Positions 24,381 to 33,900 are shown, counted from the stretch's first letter. The stretch is DNA of 64,000 nt from Hamadaea flava (GCF_024172085.1 NZ_JAMZDZ010000001.1:2294001-2358000), one strand, 5' to 3'. Translations and numbers: made by a program. Notes: generated by a model from the letters alone, not told the origin.

Positions 24381-27300
24381 TCACCACAGACCCGGCCCGG
24401 CATCGTGTAGCCGCTCCAACGCCTCCTTCTCAGCGACATCGGCAAGCTTCCGTGGCTTGCCCGCCAGGAGTCTATGATGCTCCGCCAGCTTCTCCCGGGT
24501 CGCCTCCGGCAGATGGACCTCGACGGAGTACGCCGGATTCTCCGGGCTCAGCATCGGGGTGAGGCCCGCCAGATCGAGATGGTCGCCGACGCTCTCCTGG
24601 GTCAGCCAACTGGTGAACGCCGTCTTTCGCAGCCGGCGGCCGTCGGCGGCCTTCCGGCCGGTCACCAGGCGCCGCAGCGGTTTGAGGCTGAAGGCGCCGA
24701 CCGACACCGACGCGTTGGGATTGGTCTGGAGCCCGACATGGTCATTGGCCTGGGTGAACGGACTGTGTAGGGGTGCGTCCCACCCGGCGCGGTCCGGTCC
24801 GTCGAACGCCGGTATGTAACGGTGGGAGTAGCCGACCTCGAACATGATCGGCTGGAACTCCCAGTCGGCCGCGTCCTTGAAGCCCTTCAAGTAGGCCGAT
24901 ATGGACTTCCGAAGCTCCTGGATTGCTCGGACCGGATGTCCCTCCGCCGCGCGCTTCCGCGCATCGTCGACGATCTGCTGGAGCCGTTCCACCATCTCCT
25001 GATAATCCTGGCTGCCCGACACCGGGGACCCCTGACCGCCGATCCAGATGTAGAAGCCGGTCGCGGGTCCGATCTGGACGTCGATGAAGGTGCCGGTGAA
25101 GGTGTAGAACGTGAGGGAGTGCCGTCGGGTCGCGGCGTACGCGGGATCCGTCTGCCCGGACAACACGCCGTCTTGGAAGCTGTACGCGCGAACAGTGGCG
25201 CGCCCGGCTTCGGCGTCGGTGTTGCCGAACGGGATCGGCGTGCCGATGCCGCTGCCGTCCTTCACCGACAACCGCATGAGCGGAATGTGGGCGAGGAACG
25301 CGGCGACCGTCTGGAGCACGTCCAACCCGACCCGGCCACTGAGCGGGAACAGCCACAACGGCGGCGTTCCCGGCGGCCCGACCGCCGTCGTGTTGTTGTC
25401 CTGCCACGTCGTGAAGGTCGAGAACCGGATCGCGCCGAGTCGGTTCACCGAGCGTTTGGTGGACGTCGTCACATAGGTCAGGAACCGATGACTGCCGTCC
25501 GGCAACCGGACAAGGCTGACGCCGGGCTTGACGGACATCGCGGCCACCCGCCACATGCGCTGATAGCGAAGCTTGCCGGTGAGCAACGCCAATGGTCGCT
25601 TAGCGACGAACTTCGGAGCCCACAGCAGAGTCCGCAGGGCCGCCGCCAACGCCCGACTCCGCGTACGCGCGCCGGCGTCGGAGCCGAAGCGGTCGATCCG
25701 GAACCGCGTGGAGGCGATCTTGCGCTCCAGCCAGTCGGCCCGCCGGCCAGCCAATGAACGTACGCCCGGATGTAGTGGCTGATGCGGCGGCGCGGTCAGC
25801 GAACCCGCGGATTCGAGGCCGATCGGCAGCTGAACCGTCAGCCGCCGGCGACCCCGGGCAACCGTAAGCCGCGGGCCTTCAGCGGATATCGACCGCACGG
25901 TCGCCTCAATCAGCGGAGCGAATCGCAGTAGGTCGTCGACCCGGCCCGGAACCAGCTTCTCGAGGATCTGCCGCCGAAGCTCCGCCTGGGGACGGCTGCC
26001 CCAAGCGCCCGCCCGGTCGAGCAGGACCTGCAGGTTTCTCAGCGACAGCCCCCGATCCCGAGGCCGGAGGTGATCGGCCTGCCACTGGATCTGTGCGGCC
26101 AGCCCGACGTCAGCCGGACTCGGTCCGTCCAGTTCCGGTCGCATCCGACGAGTCAGCGCATGCTGTCCGAGCAAGTCGGCCGGCCGGGTCGACCGACCAC
26201 GGTCGGCCCGGCTGACCGTCTCCAGACCCTGCACGAGCGCCCCCACGACGGCCAGCGCGGCGTCCCCCGACCGAATCGTGCTCGGCACGGTGATCGAGAC
26301 GACCCGGTCGGCCAGGTCGATCCCCAGACGTGCCGCTGTTTCGGCCGAAAGCTCACCGGTCCGCACCCGAACCGTCACCGGCACCCCCAGCCCCCGATGG
26401 GCGGCGGTCGCGGTGACCGTGTCGGCCGTATGGCGTACCGCGGTGGCGGTGAGCCCGCGCGCCGCAAGCATGTCCGGCAGGATCCGGGCGATGTGCCGCG
26501 ACAGCGCCGAGCCGGTCAGAGTCGATCCGAACGAGGTGAGGTCGGAGATCACCGGAAGGTCAGCCGCCAGGCCCGGAAGGTGTTGACCGAGCAGGATGTC
26601 GGTTGCTGCGTTCGCCAGCGCCCGCTTCGCCTCGGCCTGCCGGGCGTGCTCGGCCTGCGAGCGCTGAGCAGGCTCGGTGATCGCTGCGACGGGCTCCCCG
26701 AGGCGCGCCGTCACCGTTTCGAAGGCAGTCTTGGCAGCAGGTCCCAGCGTACGTTCAAGCGCCTGTCCGATCTCGTCCACGCGCTCCTCGTAGGCGGACA
26801 GGTCACGCCGCAATCCCAGTTCCTCGATCAAGGCGTGAGCCTCGGCGATCCACCGCGACGGAACTGGCCGCGAGCCGCCTACACCCGCCGGCTGAGCGGC
26901 TGTCGCGACGCCGATCGCCGCCAGCCGAGCTGCCCTCGCCAACCGGTCCGCCCCTAGGCCGATGCGTTCACCGGTCTGCGCGAGGATGGTCGCCCGCACC
27001 GCTGCCACCGCCTCGGCCAGATCGAGCCGCAGGCTCAGCCGATCCATCCGGCGCGGATCGAGCCTGATCTCCCACACCGCGTGGCCGGTCCGGGGCGGCC
27101 GGACCTCCGCAGCCGCCCCGCCGCGCGTACGGGCCACTTGGATTCGCAGCTCGAACGGCTCCGACGCCGTCTTCAGGGTGACGAGGTCGGTACCGCGCGA
27201 CGTACGCGTCCTAGCGGCCTCGAAATCGTTCGCAACCCCTTGCAGGGCAGCCACAATGGACGCCGTCCGCTGCCGCGGAGGGACGGGGACGGCCGGGCCC

Positions 27301-30300
27301 GGCAGTGCCTTCCTGGTGCGGTGGCCGACGACGGTGACATGACGGGGCGGGGGGCCGGCCATCGGACGGCCGAAGCCGGTCCGTGGATCGGATCGGAGCG
27401 CCACATCGGCCACGTACGCCATCCGCAAGTCGCCGTACCGGAACACGTGGACGACGGCCTCGACGACTCGCTCCCGTCCGCGAGCATCCGTGAATCGCCG
27501 CTGGAACAGCACATCTGCGTCGCCGCCGCCGTTGTCGCGCAGGTACGCCGCGTCCGGTCCGCTGATCGTCCGCCCGATCAGGTCCCGGGCTGCGCCAAGC
27601 TGATCATCGATCGTCCCCTGTGGGCGTCGGCCGCTGCCGATGGCGAGAAGATCGCCGCCCCATCTGGCCACCACCGCGGCCTCCTGGGTGGCGGTGAGCA
27701 GTCGCAGCCGCCCAGCCGCGGTCTGCAACGCCGACCGCAGCGAAGCGTCCAGCCGTTCGGCTGAGCCGCTGAGCGGCGGCAACGCGATCTCTCGCGTCTT
27801 CCCGACGTTGTCGGGCGCGGCCGTACGCTGTGCCGGTCGCTTCGCCGCGGTCGGCGCCGGTGGAGGGTCCCGACGCTGGATCTCGGCCTCGACCTCGGCC
27901 TGCTGCCGCCGGACCGCCCTGACGAAGCTCGGCGCGAATCGGTGCGTACGGCTGTCGACGAGGCCCTGCCGGTTCACGATCGACGCACGCTCGGCCGCCG
28001 CCCGCATCACCCTGGCGCGATCCACCGCGTCGAGCAGAATCGTGGGCTGCTCGGACGGATCCGAGACGGCCGGCTGCCCCCTCAGGTCACGTGCCGCCGC
28101 CATGAGCACCGCCGCGGTGAGAGCTGGCGAACCATGCGAGATCAACCCGCCGAGGCGCTCCCCCGGCTGGTAGTCGGCCTCGGCCTCGGCCGCGTACAGG
28201 CGGATCAGGGCGCCCGCAGCGGCGGGAACCACGGAGACGGCCTCCGCCAACGCCCGCCGCACCCGCTCGGCGTCCGCCAGACCCCGCTGCACCAGGCTCG
28301 CCGCCGCGTCTCGGTCGCTGCGGAACCCGGTCCCGCCTGGCTCACGATTCATCCGCAAGGTCTGCGCCACATCCGAAACGCCGAAATTGCTGTACGCCTG
28401 AAGCACCTCCAGGTAACTGTCATGCGTACCGGGGTTGTCGGGGCGGAATCGCTCGCTGCCGAGCCGGACCCGAGCCAACTCCCGCGCCAAGGCGACCCTG
28501 GTGACCGCCTCGGTGGGATCGGCATCGTGCCGGACCGCGATCCGGAATCCTCCCTTGATCTGCTCCAGACGCACCATTTCGCCGGGCGGGAGGACGGCGT
28601 ACTCGACGATGGTCCGGGATGCGCCCGGGTCGGAGCGGATCACGATCCGCGACCTGTCCGCCGTGCCTGTCGCGCCGAACCACTTTTCCGCGAGCTCATG
28701 ACCAACGTCCATCACGCCGGTGCCGCTCCGGTGTGGCCACCTAGGCGCCGGGGTCTCAGCGAACACCTCGGCCAGCGCGATTGTTCGCGCTACCGATGCC
28801 GTCTGCTGCGTGAACTCGCGCGCCACGTCATCAGAGGCGGCCAGTGCCCGCTCGTACGCGCTCCGCCACCCCGGCCGCCGAAGCAGCCGCCGGAAGGCGC
28901 CGGCCATAGGCGACGAGGCCGGCGTACGCAGCAGCCGGGCCCACCTGATCGCCGTGCTCTCGGGGGTCAGACCCATTCCGGCCAGGACCGCCTCGACCTC
29001 GTCCAACGCCGCTGCCGTCGCGGTTGGGTCCGGGCCGGGCAGTGCCAGGAGCTGTTCGATCCGAAGGTCGAGATCGGATGCCCCGAAGGAGCGGCCCGCA
29101 ACGAGGACGTAGTCAAGCGCCTGGCGGGGCGCGGCCGATGACTCGACGGCCACCGCGGCCGCGGGCTGACCCAGATGGTCGAGCACGATCGCATGGATCT
29201 CCGCGCCGGGCGGGATCGCTGGGCGCTCCGCCGTTCCGGTCGCCGCGTTCTGATGGTCGGCGTAGTACGCCCGACCCTCGTGCAGGTAGACGTTGTAACG
29301 GTGGGCCACCGCACTGCCGTCGGGGCGGATGAGGACTGCGGCGGCCGGTCCGGTGACGACCCCGTTCTCGTCGGCGACCGCCGCCAACCGGGCTTCGACC
29401 TCGGCCAGTCCCGTCATCGGCGCGTACGCCGACCCCGCCCACGCCTCGGTCCGTCCCACCGGGACGCCGACCCGGCCAGTGTTCACGGCCGCGACCACCG
29501 GGCGTCCATACCATGTAGACAGTCCCGAGTTGCCAGCGTCATCGCAGTTCAGCGACCGGCCGGTGACCGTCGGGCCGCCGTCGTTGACATATCCGACCCA
29601 GACGCCGAGCGGATCCGGGTACCGCTGCGACCGCCCGGCGTCGTCCCGAGGCAGCGCCTGCCGCAGATACTGCTCGTCGGCGGGGCTCGCCGCGACCTCG
29701 TCCACTGTCCGCACGTCTTGCACCGGTACGCCGTCCCCCAACCGCAGCGCCGCACCTGAATCATGCGGCGTGCCAGGCTCCGCACGCACCTCCATCTGCA
29801 CCGGCGTCGAACCCAGGTTCGGACTCGTGGCCGGGTTCGGACTCGTGGCCGGGTCCGGGTCCGGAGTCGGAGTCGGAGCCGGAGCCGGAGTCGGAGCCGA
29901 GTTCGGAGTCGGAGTCGGAGTCAGAGTCAGAGTCAGAGTCGAGCTTGGGTTTGCGCCTTGCGCCGTGGTCGGAGTCGAGTTCGGATCCGCGGTCGGGCTC
30001 GCGGTCGCGCTCGGGCTCGCGGCCGTGGTCGGGCTCGCCGCGTTTTCCGGGGTGACACGGGGTTCCTGCCCCTGAGAGGGGGCGTTCTCCCGGGTAACGC
30101 GATCGGCACTGGGCCCCTGCTCGCGAAGCCCGCGAGCCACAGCGCTCGCTGACACGTCCGGTCCCGGCGCGGCCGTCGTCCGTCCTGTGCCCGTCCAACC
30201 CGTCTTCATCGCGGCGCTCGTGCCTGCCGGGCTTACGCCCACAGCGCTCGGGCCGGTTGCCGCCGCTGGAACCGACGAACCCCGCGTTGCCGCGCCCAGC

Positions 30301-31967
30301 CCGGCCGCACGCGACCCGGCCGGGCCCAGTCCCGCCGCGTCCGGTCCCGCAGCACGCGGCGCGGCCGGGGCCAGTTCCGCCGCGTCCGGTCCCGCAGAAC
30401 GTGGCCCGGCCGGGCCAGTGGCTGCCGCGCTCGACCCCGCAGCCGAGCTGGCTCCCGAAATCGCGCTTGGACCGCCCGAATGTGCAGCCGCCGTCGAACC
30501 CGGGTTTGCCGCAGCCGATGGACTAGCCGCCGGTTGCGTCGCAGCCGCTGCCGCCGATGCCGGGCCAGCCGGCGTCGACGCGGGGCTGGTCGTCGTGGAA
30601 CCCGAGGCCGTCGAGGCTGGGCCACCCGCTGTCAAACCCGGGCCAGCCGCCGAGCTGGGGCCTGCCGCATTAGCGTCCACCGAGGAACCGGTCCCCGGGG
30701 CGGTCGTACTCGAACCGGTCGTACCCAGCGTCGCCGACGTCCCCGGTGTCGTCGTACCCAGCGGTGTCGTCGTACCCAGCGGCGTCGCGCCCCGCCCGGC
30801 CGACGTCCCAGCACCCGCCGTTCCTGACGGAACGGCTCCGGGCGCCGGAACACCGGTGCTCGTCGTGGTCGGCGCGGCCGTCGGCGACCCGGCCGAGACG
30901 GGCCCGGACGCAACCGGCGCCGACGCTGCGGGCACGGCCGGGGCAGCGGCAACAGGCGCGGAAGGCGCAGGCGCAACGGGTGCGGACGCCAGCGGAACAG
31001 ATTCGGCGAGCCGCCCGTACACCCCGTGCGCGGCGTTCCCGATGAGCATCCGTGGCCCGCCGGTCAGGGCCCCGACGCCGAACCGGGTCAGCCCGGACAG
31101 CGAGAGGTCCACCGACCAGTCGCCGTTGACCGCCCCGTTGACGGCGTAGTTCGTGACCTGGTTGACGGTCTGGAAGTGCAGTCCGCGTACGCCGCTTTCG
31201 GCGACCCAGCGTGAGACGCTCCAGTCGCGCATCCGATCGGCGACCGGGCCTCGGGTGGCCGCCCAGTGGAACAGCGGGCTGAACGGCCGGTTCAGGCCGC
31301 GTCCGACGAGTCCGCCCACGCCGCCGCCGAGGGCCGAGACGCCGAGGCTGCGCCAGTCGAAGCCTTGCCGAGTGCCGTTGACGTTCTGGATGCCCTGGGC
31401 GAGGAAGTCGGGGATGACCTCCTGGACCGCCTCTTCCAGGATCTCCTTCACGATGCCCCGGATGCCGGCGAGGTCGCGCATGAGCGTCTCGAACAGGCGG
31501 GCGCCGATGGCTCGCGCCACGGCGATCGGCCCGGCGCTGGCCAGTGAGCTGACGCCGCCGGTGAAGATCGCCGAGATCAGGATGATCATCAATTCGACCG
31601 CGCACCACAGGACACAGAGGAGCAGCGACAGCTTCTCCGCGCCGACCGCCTGCGCGGCCTTGTCCATCTGCTCGGCGACGGACCGGTGCCGCTGGACGAT
31701 GTCGGGGACCACGACGTCGAGCTTGTAGCGCCACCGCCGGACGAACTCCTCGCCGGACGCGCCGCGCCACAGCGCCTCGATGTCGCTGACCGAGCCGGAG
31801 AACTGGTGTCCGGACCGCTCCAGCAGGTCGGCCAGGTCTTGCCGAGCCTTCCCGTAGGCGCGTAGCGCGTCCTCATTGGTCCGTGGCCAGGTGGATCCGC
31901 CGCCGACCAGGCAGACCAGGTCCCAGACCCAGCGCAGGAATCCGTCTGACGGCGGCTCAACGGCCAC
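24381..31967 (-). CDS. Giant WXG-type polymorphic toxin with Tox-PL deamidase domain
   Basis: From GTG 31967 (GGGAGGGA 6 nt upstream) this encodes 2,528 residues. Residues 1-110 form a helical WXG-like secretion domain (ALWRGASGEEF, WRG at 67-69), followed by hydrophobic helices (113-150) and a helical region to about 320 similar to N-termini of CpnT-type effectors. A Pro/Ala/Ser/Thr linker with several tandem repeats spans about 325-740. Near 760-915 is a papain-fold toxin 1 (glutamine deamidase) domain: RSLNCDDAGNSGLSTWYGRP with Cys808, AHRYNVY with His889, YYADHQ with Asp904. About 1,600 further residues match no family known to me; they seem to contain divergent repeated alpha/beta modules and end in LHDAGPGLW. 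Export through the adjacent ESX apparatus is inferred. Confidence 0.85.
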   Translation of the reverse strand: MAVEPPSDGFLRWVWDLVCLVGGGSTWPRTNEDALRAYGKARQDLADLLERSGHQFSGSVSDIEALWRGASGEEFVRRWRYKLDVVVPDIVQRHRSVAEQMDKAAQAVGAEKLSLLLCVLWCAVELMIILISAIFTGGVSSLASAGPIAVARAIGARLFETLMRDLAGIRGIVKEILEEAVQEVIPDFLAQGIQNVNGTRQGFDWRSLGVSALGGGVGGLVGRGLNRPFSPLFHWAATRGPVADRMRDWSVSRWVAESGVRGLHFQTVNQVTNYAVNGAVNGDWSVDLSLSGLTRFGVGALTGGPRMLIGNAAHGVYGRLAESVPLASAPVAPAPSAPVAAAPAVPAASAPVASGPVSAGSPTAAPTTTSTGVPAPGAVPSGTAGAGTSAGRGATPLGTTTPLGTTTPGTSATLGTTGSSTTAPGTGSSVDANAAGPSSAAGPGLTAGGPASTASGSTTTSPASTPAGPASAAAAATQPAASPSAAANPGSTAAAHSGGPSAISGASSAAGSSAAATGPAGPRSAGPDAAELAPAAPRAAGPDAAGLGPAGSRAAGLGAATRGSSVPAAATGPSAVGVSPAGTSAAMKTGWTGTGRTTAAPGPDVSASAVARGLREQGPSADRVTRENAPSQGQEPRVTPENAASPTTAASPSATASPTADPNSTPTTAQGANPSSTLTLTLTPTPTPNSAPTPAPAPTPTPDPDPATSPNPATSPNLGSTPVQMEVRAEPGTPHDSGAALRLGDGVPVQDVRTVDEVAASPADEQYLRQALPRDDAGRSQRYPDPLGVWVGYVNDGGPTVTGRSLNCDDAGNSGLSTWYGRPVVAAVNTGRVGVPVGRTEAWAGSAYAPMTGLAEVEARLAAVADENGVVTGPAAAVLIRPDGSAVAHRYNVYLHEGRAYYADHQNAATGTAERPAIPPGAEIHAIVLDHLGQPAAAVAVESSAAPRQALDYVLVAGRSFGASDLDLRIEQLLALPGPDPTATAAALDEVEAVLAGMGLTPESTAIRWARLLRTPASSPMAGAFRRLLRRPGWRSAYERALAASDDVAREFTQQTASVARTIALAEVFAETPAPRWPHRSGTGVMDVGHELAEKWFGATGTADRSRIVIRSDPGASRTIVEYAVLPPGEMVRLEQIKGGFRIAVRHDADPTEAVTRVALARELARVRLGSERFRPDNPGTHDSYLEVLQAYSNFGVSDVAQTLRMNREPGGTGFRSDRDAAASLVQRGLADAERVRRALAEAVSVVPAAAGALIRLYAAEAEADYQPGERLGGLISHGSPALTAAVLMAAARDLRGQPAVSDPSEQPTILLDAVDRARVMRAAAERASIVNRQGLVDSRTHRFAPSFVRAVRRQQAEVEAEIQRRDPPPAPTAAKRPAQRTAAPDNVGKTREIALPPLSGSAERLDASLRSALQTAAGRLRLLTATQEAAVVARWGGDLLAIGSGRRPQGTIDDQLGAARDLIGRTISGPDAAYLRDNGGGDADVLFQRRFTDARGRERVVEAVVHVFRYGDLRMAYVADVALRSDPRTGFGRPMAGPPPRHVTVVGHRTRKALPGPAVPVPPRQRTASIVAALQGVANDFEAARTRTSRGTDLVTLKTASEPFELRIQVARTRGGAAAEVRPPRTGHAVWEIRLDPRRMDRLSLRLDLAEAVAAVRATILAQTGERIGLGADRLARAARLAAIGVATAAQPAGVGGSRPVPSRWIAEAHALIEELGLRRDLSAYEERVDEIGQALERTLGPAAKTAFETVTARLGEPVAAITEPAQRSQAEHARQAEAKRALANAATDILLGQHLPGLAADLPVISDLTSFGSTLTGSALSRHIARILPDMLAARGLTATAVRHTADTVTATAAHRGLGVPVTVRVRTGELSAETAARLGIDLADRVVSITVPSTIRSGDAALAVVGALVQGLETVSRADRGRSTRPADLLGQHALTRRMRPELDGPSPADVGLAAQIQWQADHLRPRDRGLSLRNLQVLLDRAGAWGSRPQAELRRQILEKLVPGRVDDLLRFAPLIEATVRSISAEGPRLTVARGRRRLTVQLPIGLESAGSLTAPPHQPLHPGVRSLAGRRADWLERKIASTRFRIDRFGSDAGARTRSRALAAALRTLLWAPKFVAKRPLALLTGKLRYQRMWRVAAMSVKPGVSLVRLPDGSHRFLTYVTTSTKRSVNRLGAIRFSTFTTWQDNNTTAVGPPGTPPLWLFPLSGRVGLDVLQTVAAFLAHIPLMRLSVKDGSGIGTPIPFGNTDAEAGRATVRAYSFQDGVLSGQTDPAYAATRRHSLTFYTFTGTFIDVQIGPATGFYIWIGGQGSPVSGSQDYQEMVERLQQIVDDARKRAAEGHPVRAIQELRKSISAYLKGFKDAADWEFQPIMFEVGYSHRYIPAFDGPDRAGWDAPLHSPFTQANDHVGLQTNPNASVSVGAFSLKPLRRLVTGRKAADGRRLRKTAFTSWLTQESVGDHLDLAGLTPMLSPENPAYSVEVHLPEATREKLAEHHRLLAGKPRKLADVAEKEALERLHDAGPGLW
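29816..29943. repeat. Tandem short repeats in the toxin linker
   Basis: An 18-bp unit ggttcggactcgtggccg is duplicated, followed by a run of hexamers of the type ggagtc/ggagcc/agagtc to about 29943. They encode alternating Thr-Pro, Ala-Pro and Thr-Leu dipeptides of the linker, so copy-number changes would alter linker length without a frameshift. Confidence 0.8.
30276..30410. repeat. Three 45-bp tandem repeats in the toxin linker
   Basis: Units 30410-30366, 30365-30321 and 30320-30276 (minus strand) encode AGPRSAGPDAAELAP, AAPRAAGPDAAGLGP and AGSRAAGLGAATRGS. The first two are nearly identical and the third is degenerate. Confidence 0.8.
30745..30780. repeat. Two perfect 18-bp repeats in the toxin linker
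   Basis: ggtgtcgtcgtacccagc occurs at 30745-30762 and 30763-30780, encoding LGTTTP repeats on the minus strand. Confidence 0.8.
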
Positions 31968-31998
31968 GGCGGGTCCCTCCCCGGCGCACCCGGAAGTC

Positions 31999-32005
31999 TA
32001 TTGTA
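31999..32005. promoter_or_regulatory. Overlapping bidirectional -10 boxes, toxin / mycosin
   Basis: TATTGTA reads TATTGT on the plus strand, 6 nt before the mycosin ATG 32011 (leaderless). On the minus strand it reads TACAAT, 32 nt upstream of the toxin GTG, which has its own ribosome-binding site. Confidence 0.65.
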
Positions 32006-32010
32006 GATAG

Positions 32011-33174
32011 ATGGTTTTGCGGCGACTGCTCGTTCCGGCTGTTCTGCTGGCGATTCCGGTCTTCGCCGCCGATCCCGCAACCGGCGCGGGACCGTGCGGC
32101 TACCAGGCGCCGCCGAGCCCCGGCCCGGTCGTCAGCGCCCCGTCCTGGGAGCAGCGCTGGCTCGATCTCGGCCGCGCGCACGCGTTCTCCACCGGCGGCG
32201 GCGTGCGCGTCGCGATCGTCGGCACCGGCATCGACGCCAGCCATCCCCAACTCGGCGCTGCGGTCGCCACCGGCTGGGACGTCACCACGAACAAGCCCGG
32301 CGCGCGCTTCGACTGCAACGGTCACGGCACCGCCCTCGCGAGCATCGTGGCCGCGCGGGCCAAGGGCGGCTCCAGTCTCGTCGGTGTCGCGCCGGCCGCG
32401 ACCCTCGTCCCCGTCCGGGTCGCCGACGCGCCCCCCAGCGCCGAGCGCCAGGTGACCCCGGCCCGGCTCGCCGCCGGAATCCGCCAGGCGGTGACGCTCA
32501 AGGCCCGCGTGATCATCATCGGGTACGCCTTGGGCAGCGACGACGCCGGCGTACGAACCGCCGTGGCCGACGCCGTCCGCAAGGACGTCCTGGTCGTGGC
32601 GGCGGTCGGCGACAACCTGCCGAAGCTGACGTTCCCGGCGGCGTACGACGGAGTCGTGGGCGTGGGCGCGATCGGCACGGGCGGGCTGCTCCTGTCCGGT
32701 TCGGCGGTCGATTCCAAAGTCGATCTCGTTGCTCCGGCCGAGAACGTCGTCGCGGCGGCGCGCCGGTCCGGGCACCTCACCCTGTCCGGTACGCCGGTCG
32801 CCGCAGCCGTCGTGGGCGGCGCGGCCGCACTGCTGCGGGCGTACCGTCCGACCTGGACGGCCGCGCAGGTCGCCCAGCGGTTGACGGCGACGGCCGACGG
32901 CGGTTTCGGTGGCGGCCACAGCGCCGCGTACGGCTTCGGCACGGTCAATCCCTATCGGGCGTTGACCGAACAGGCCGCCACCACCGGCGCGAGTCCGTAT
33001 TGGACGCCTGCCCCGGCGGCCCTGGGCCACGCCCCGCCGCAGCCCCAGTGGCCGGACGGGTGGCGCCGGGCGCTCGCCTGGGCCGCCGGCGTCGGCGTGC
33101 TCCTCGTCGTGTTCGCGGTGCTCGGCGCGGCGGCGCCGGTCATGCGCCGGCGCCGCCCGGACCGGCTCAGCTGA
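32011..33174 (+). CDS. Mycosin-like ESX subtilase, catalytically degenerate
   Basis: A 387-residue protein with the mycosin layout: signal peptide, S8 domain, linker, and C-terminal membrane helix (LAWAAGVGVLLVVFAVLGAA) followed by RRRRP. The catalytic Asp of the DTG motif is Gly71 (VAIVGTGID), the His is kept (GHGTALAS, His105), the oxyanion Asn is kept (VGDN, Asn202), and the catalytic Ser of GTSxA is Pro262 (LSGTPVAAA). It cannot be a normal serine protease. In ESX systems MycP is also a structural cap on the membrane complex, and this copy may keep only that role. It starts at a leaderless promoter divergent from the toxin and overlaps the last WXG100 gene tail-to-tail by 8 bp. Confidence 0.88.
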   Translation: MVLRRLLVPAVLLAIPVFAADPATGAGPCGYQAPPSPGPVVSAPSWEQRWLDLGRAHAFSTGGGVRVAIVGTGIDASHPQLGAAVATGWDVTTNKPGARFDCNGHGTALASIVAARAKGGSSLVGVAPAATLVPVRVADAPPSAERQVTPARLAAGIRQAVTLKARVIIIGYALGSDDAGVRTAVADAVRKDVLVVAAVGDNLPKLTFPAAYDGVVGVGAIGTGGLLLSGSAVDSKVDLVAPAENVVAAARRSGHLTLSGTPVAAAVVGGAAALLRAYRPTWTAAQVAQRLTATADGGFGGGHSAAYGFGTVNPYRALTEQAATTGASPYWTPAPAALGHAPPQPQWPDGWRRALAWAAGVGVLLVVFAVLGAAAPVMRRRRPDRLS

Positions 33175-33481
33175 ACGAGCTGCGCGTACGCGCGATGGCC
33201 TCCAGGTTGCGTTCCTCGGCCTGGGTGAACTTCTGCCCGGAGTGCAGGATCGCCCCGGCGAAGTCCTGACCGACCCCGTGCAGCTGCTGCGCACCGGCCT
33301 GCCACTCGGTTTGGAGCTGCGCGTACGCGGTCTTCGACGCACCGTCCCAGGTCTTGATCCGGTCGGCCATGTAGTCCTCCAGCCCGGACAGCCGGCCGCG
33401 CATCTCGTCGAGCATCGCCTGGAACTGGTTCGACGCCGCGATCAGCTCCGCGATGGGCACGTTGAGCACGTTGTTCGTCAT
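33167..33481 (-). CDS. WXG100-family ESX substrate (104 aa)
   Basis: A 104-residue two-helix protein with the hairpin motif Trp45-Asp46-Gly47 (KTWDGASKTAY) and AAGGAG before ATG 33481. WXG100 proteins are exported as heterodimers through EccC. The other WXG100 gene ends 10 bp upstream, so the pair is an EsxA/EsxB-like unit, the last genes of the minus-strand operon. A classical C-terminal YxxxD/E signal is not obvious here and may be carried by the partner or another substrate. Confidence 0.9.
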   Translation of the reverse strand: MTNNVLNVPIAELIAASNQFQAMLDEMRGRLSGLEDYMADRIKTWDGASKTAYAQLQTEWQAGAQQLHGVGQDFAGAILHSGQKFTQAEERNLEAIARTRSSFS

Positions 33482-33491
33482 GGTCGTCTCC

Positions 33492-33851
33492 TTACTGGTT
33501 GGTGAGGCCGGCGCTGACGTAGCTGAACGACGAGCCGGCCATGCCCGACGGCACGGAGGCGACGCCGTCGAGGACGCCGACGGTGCTGCCGTCGGTGCCC
33601 TTGAGGTCGCTGGAGATCTGGTTGTTGATCAGATCGGCCAGGCCGCCGAGCGCGGCGTCGATGTGGTGCATCGCGTTGATGAACTTGGTGCGCTCGTTGG
33701 CGAAGGTGTCGCCGGACAGGCCCTGCCAGTCGATGGTCAGCCGCTTGAGGATCTGCGCTGCCAGGTCGTCGAGTTCCTGCTTGGTCTTGGCCGCGAACTG
33801 GGCGGCGTCCTGCATGTCGTTGAAATGAACTTTGACGATGTCACCAGACAT
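33492..33851 (-). CDS. WXG100-family ESX substrate (119 aa)
   Basis: A 119-residue protein with Trp42-Gln43-Gly44 (TIDWQGLSGDTF) between two helices and a longer C-terminal tail than its partner. ATG 33851 follows AAAGG. It lies 49 bp after the coiled-coil gene and 10 bp before the 104-residue WXG100 gene, as expected for an exported heterodimer. Confidence 0.9.
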   Translation of the reverse strand: MSGDIVKVHFNDMQDAAQFAAKTKQELDDLAAQILKRLTIDWQGLSGDTFANERTKFINAMHHIDAALGGLADLINNQISSDLKGTDGSTVGVLDGVASVPSGMAGSSFSYVSAGLTNQ

Positions 33852-33900
33852 CTGCCGCTGCCTTTCTCTTGGGTGGCTTGCTTACCTTGCGGGTGCCGCC

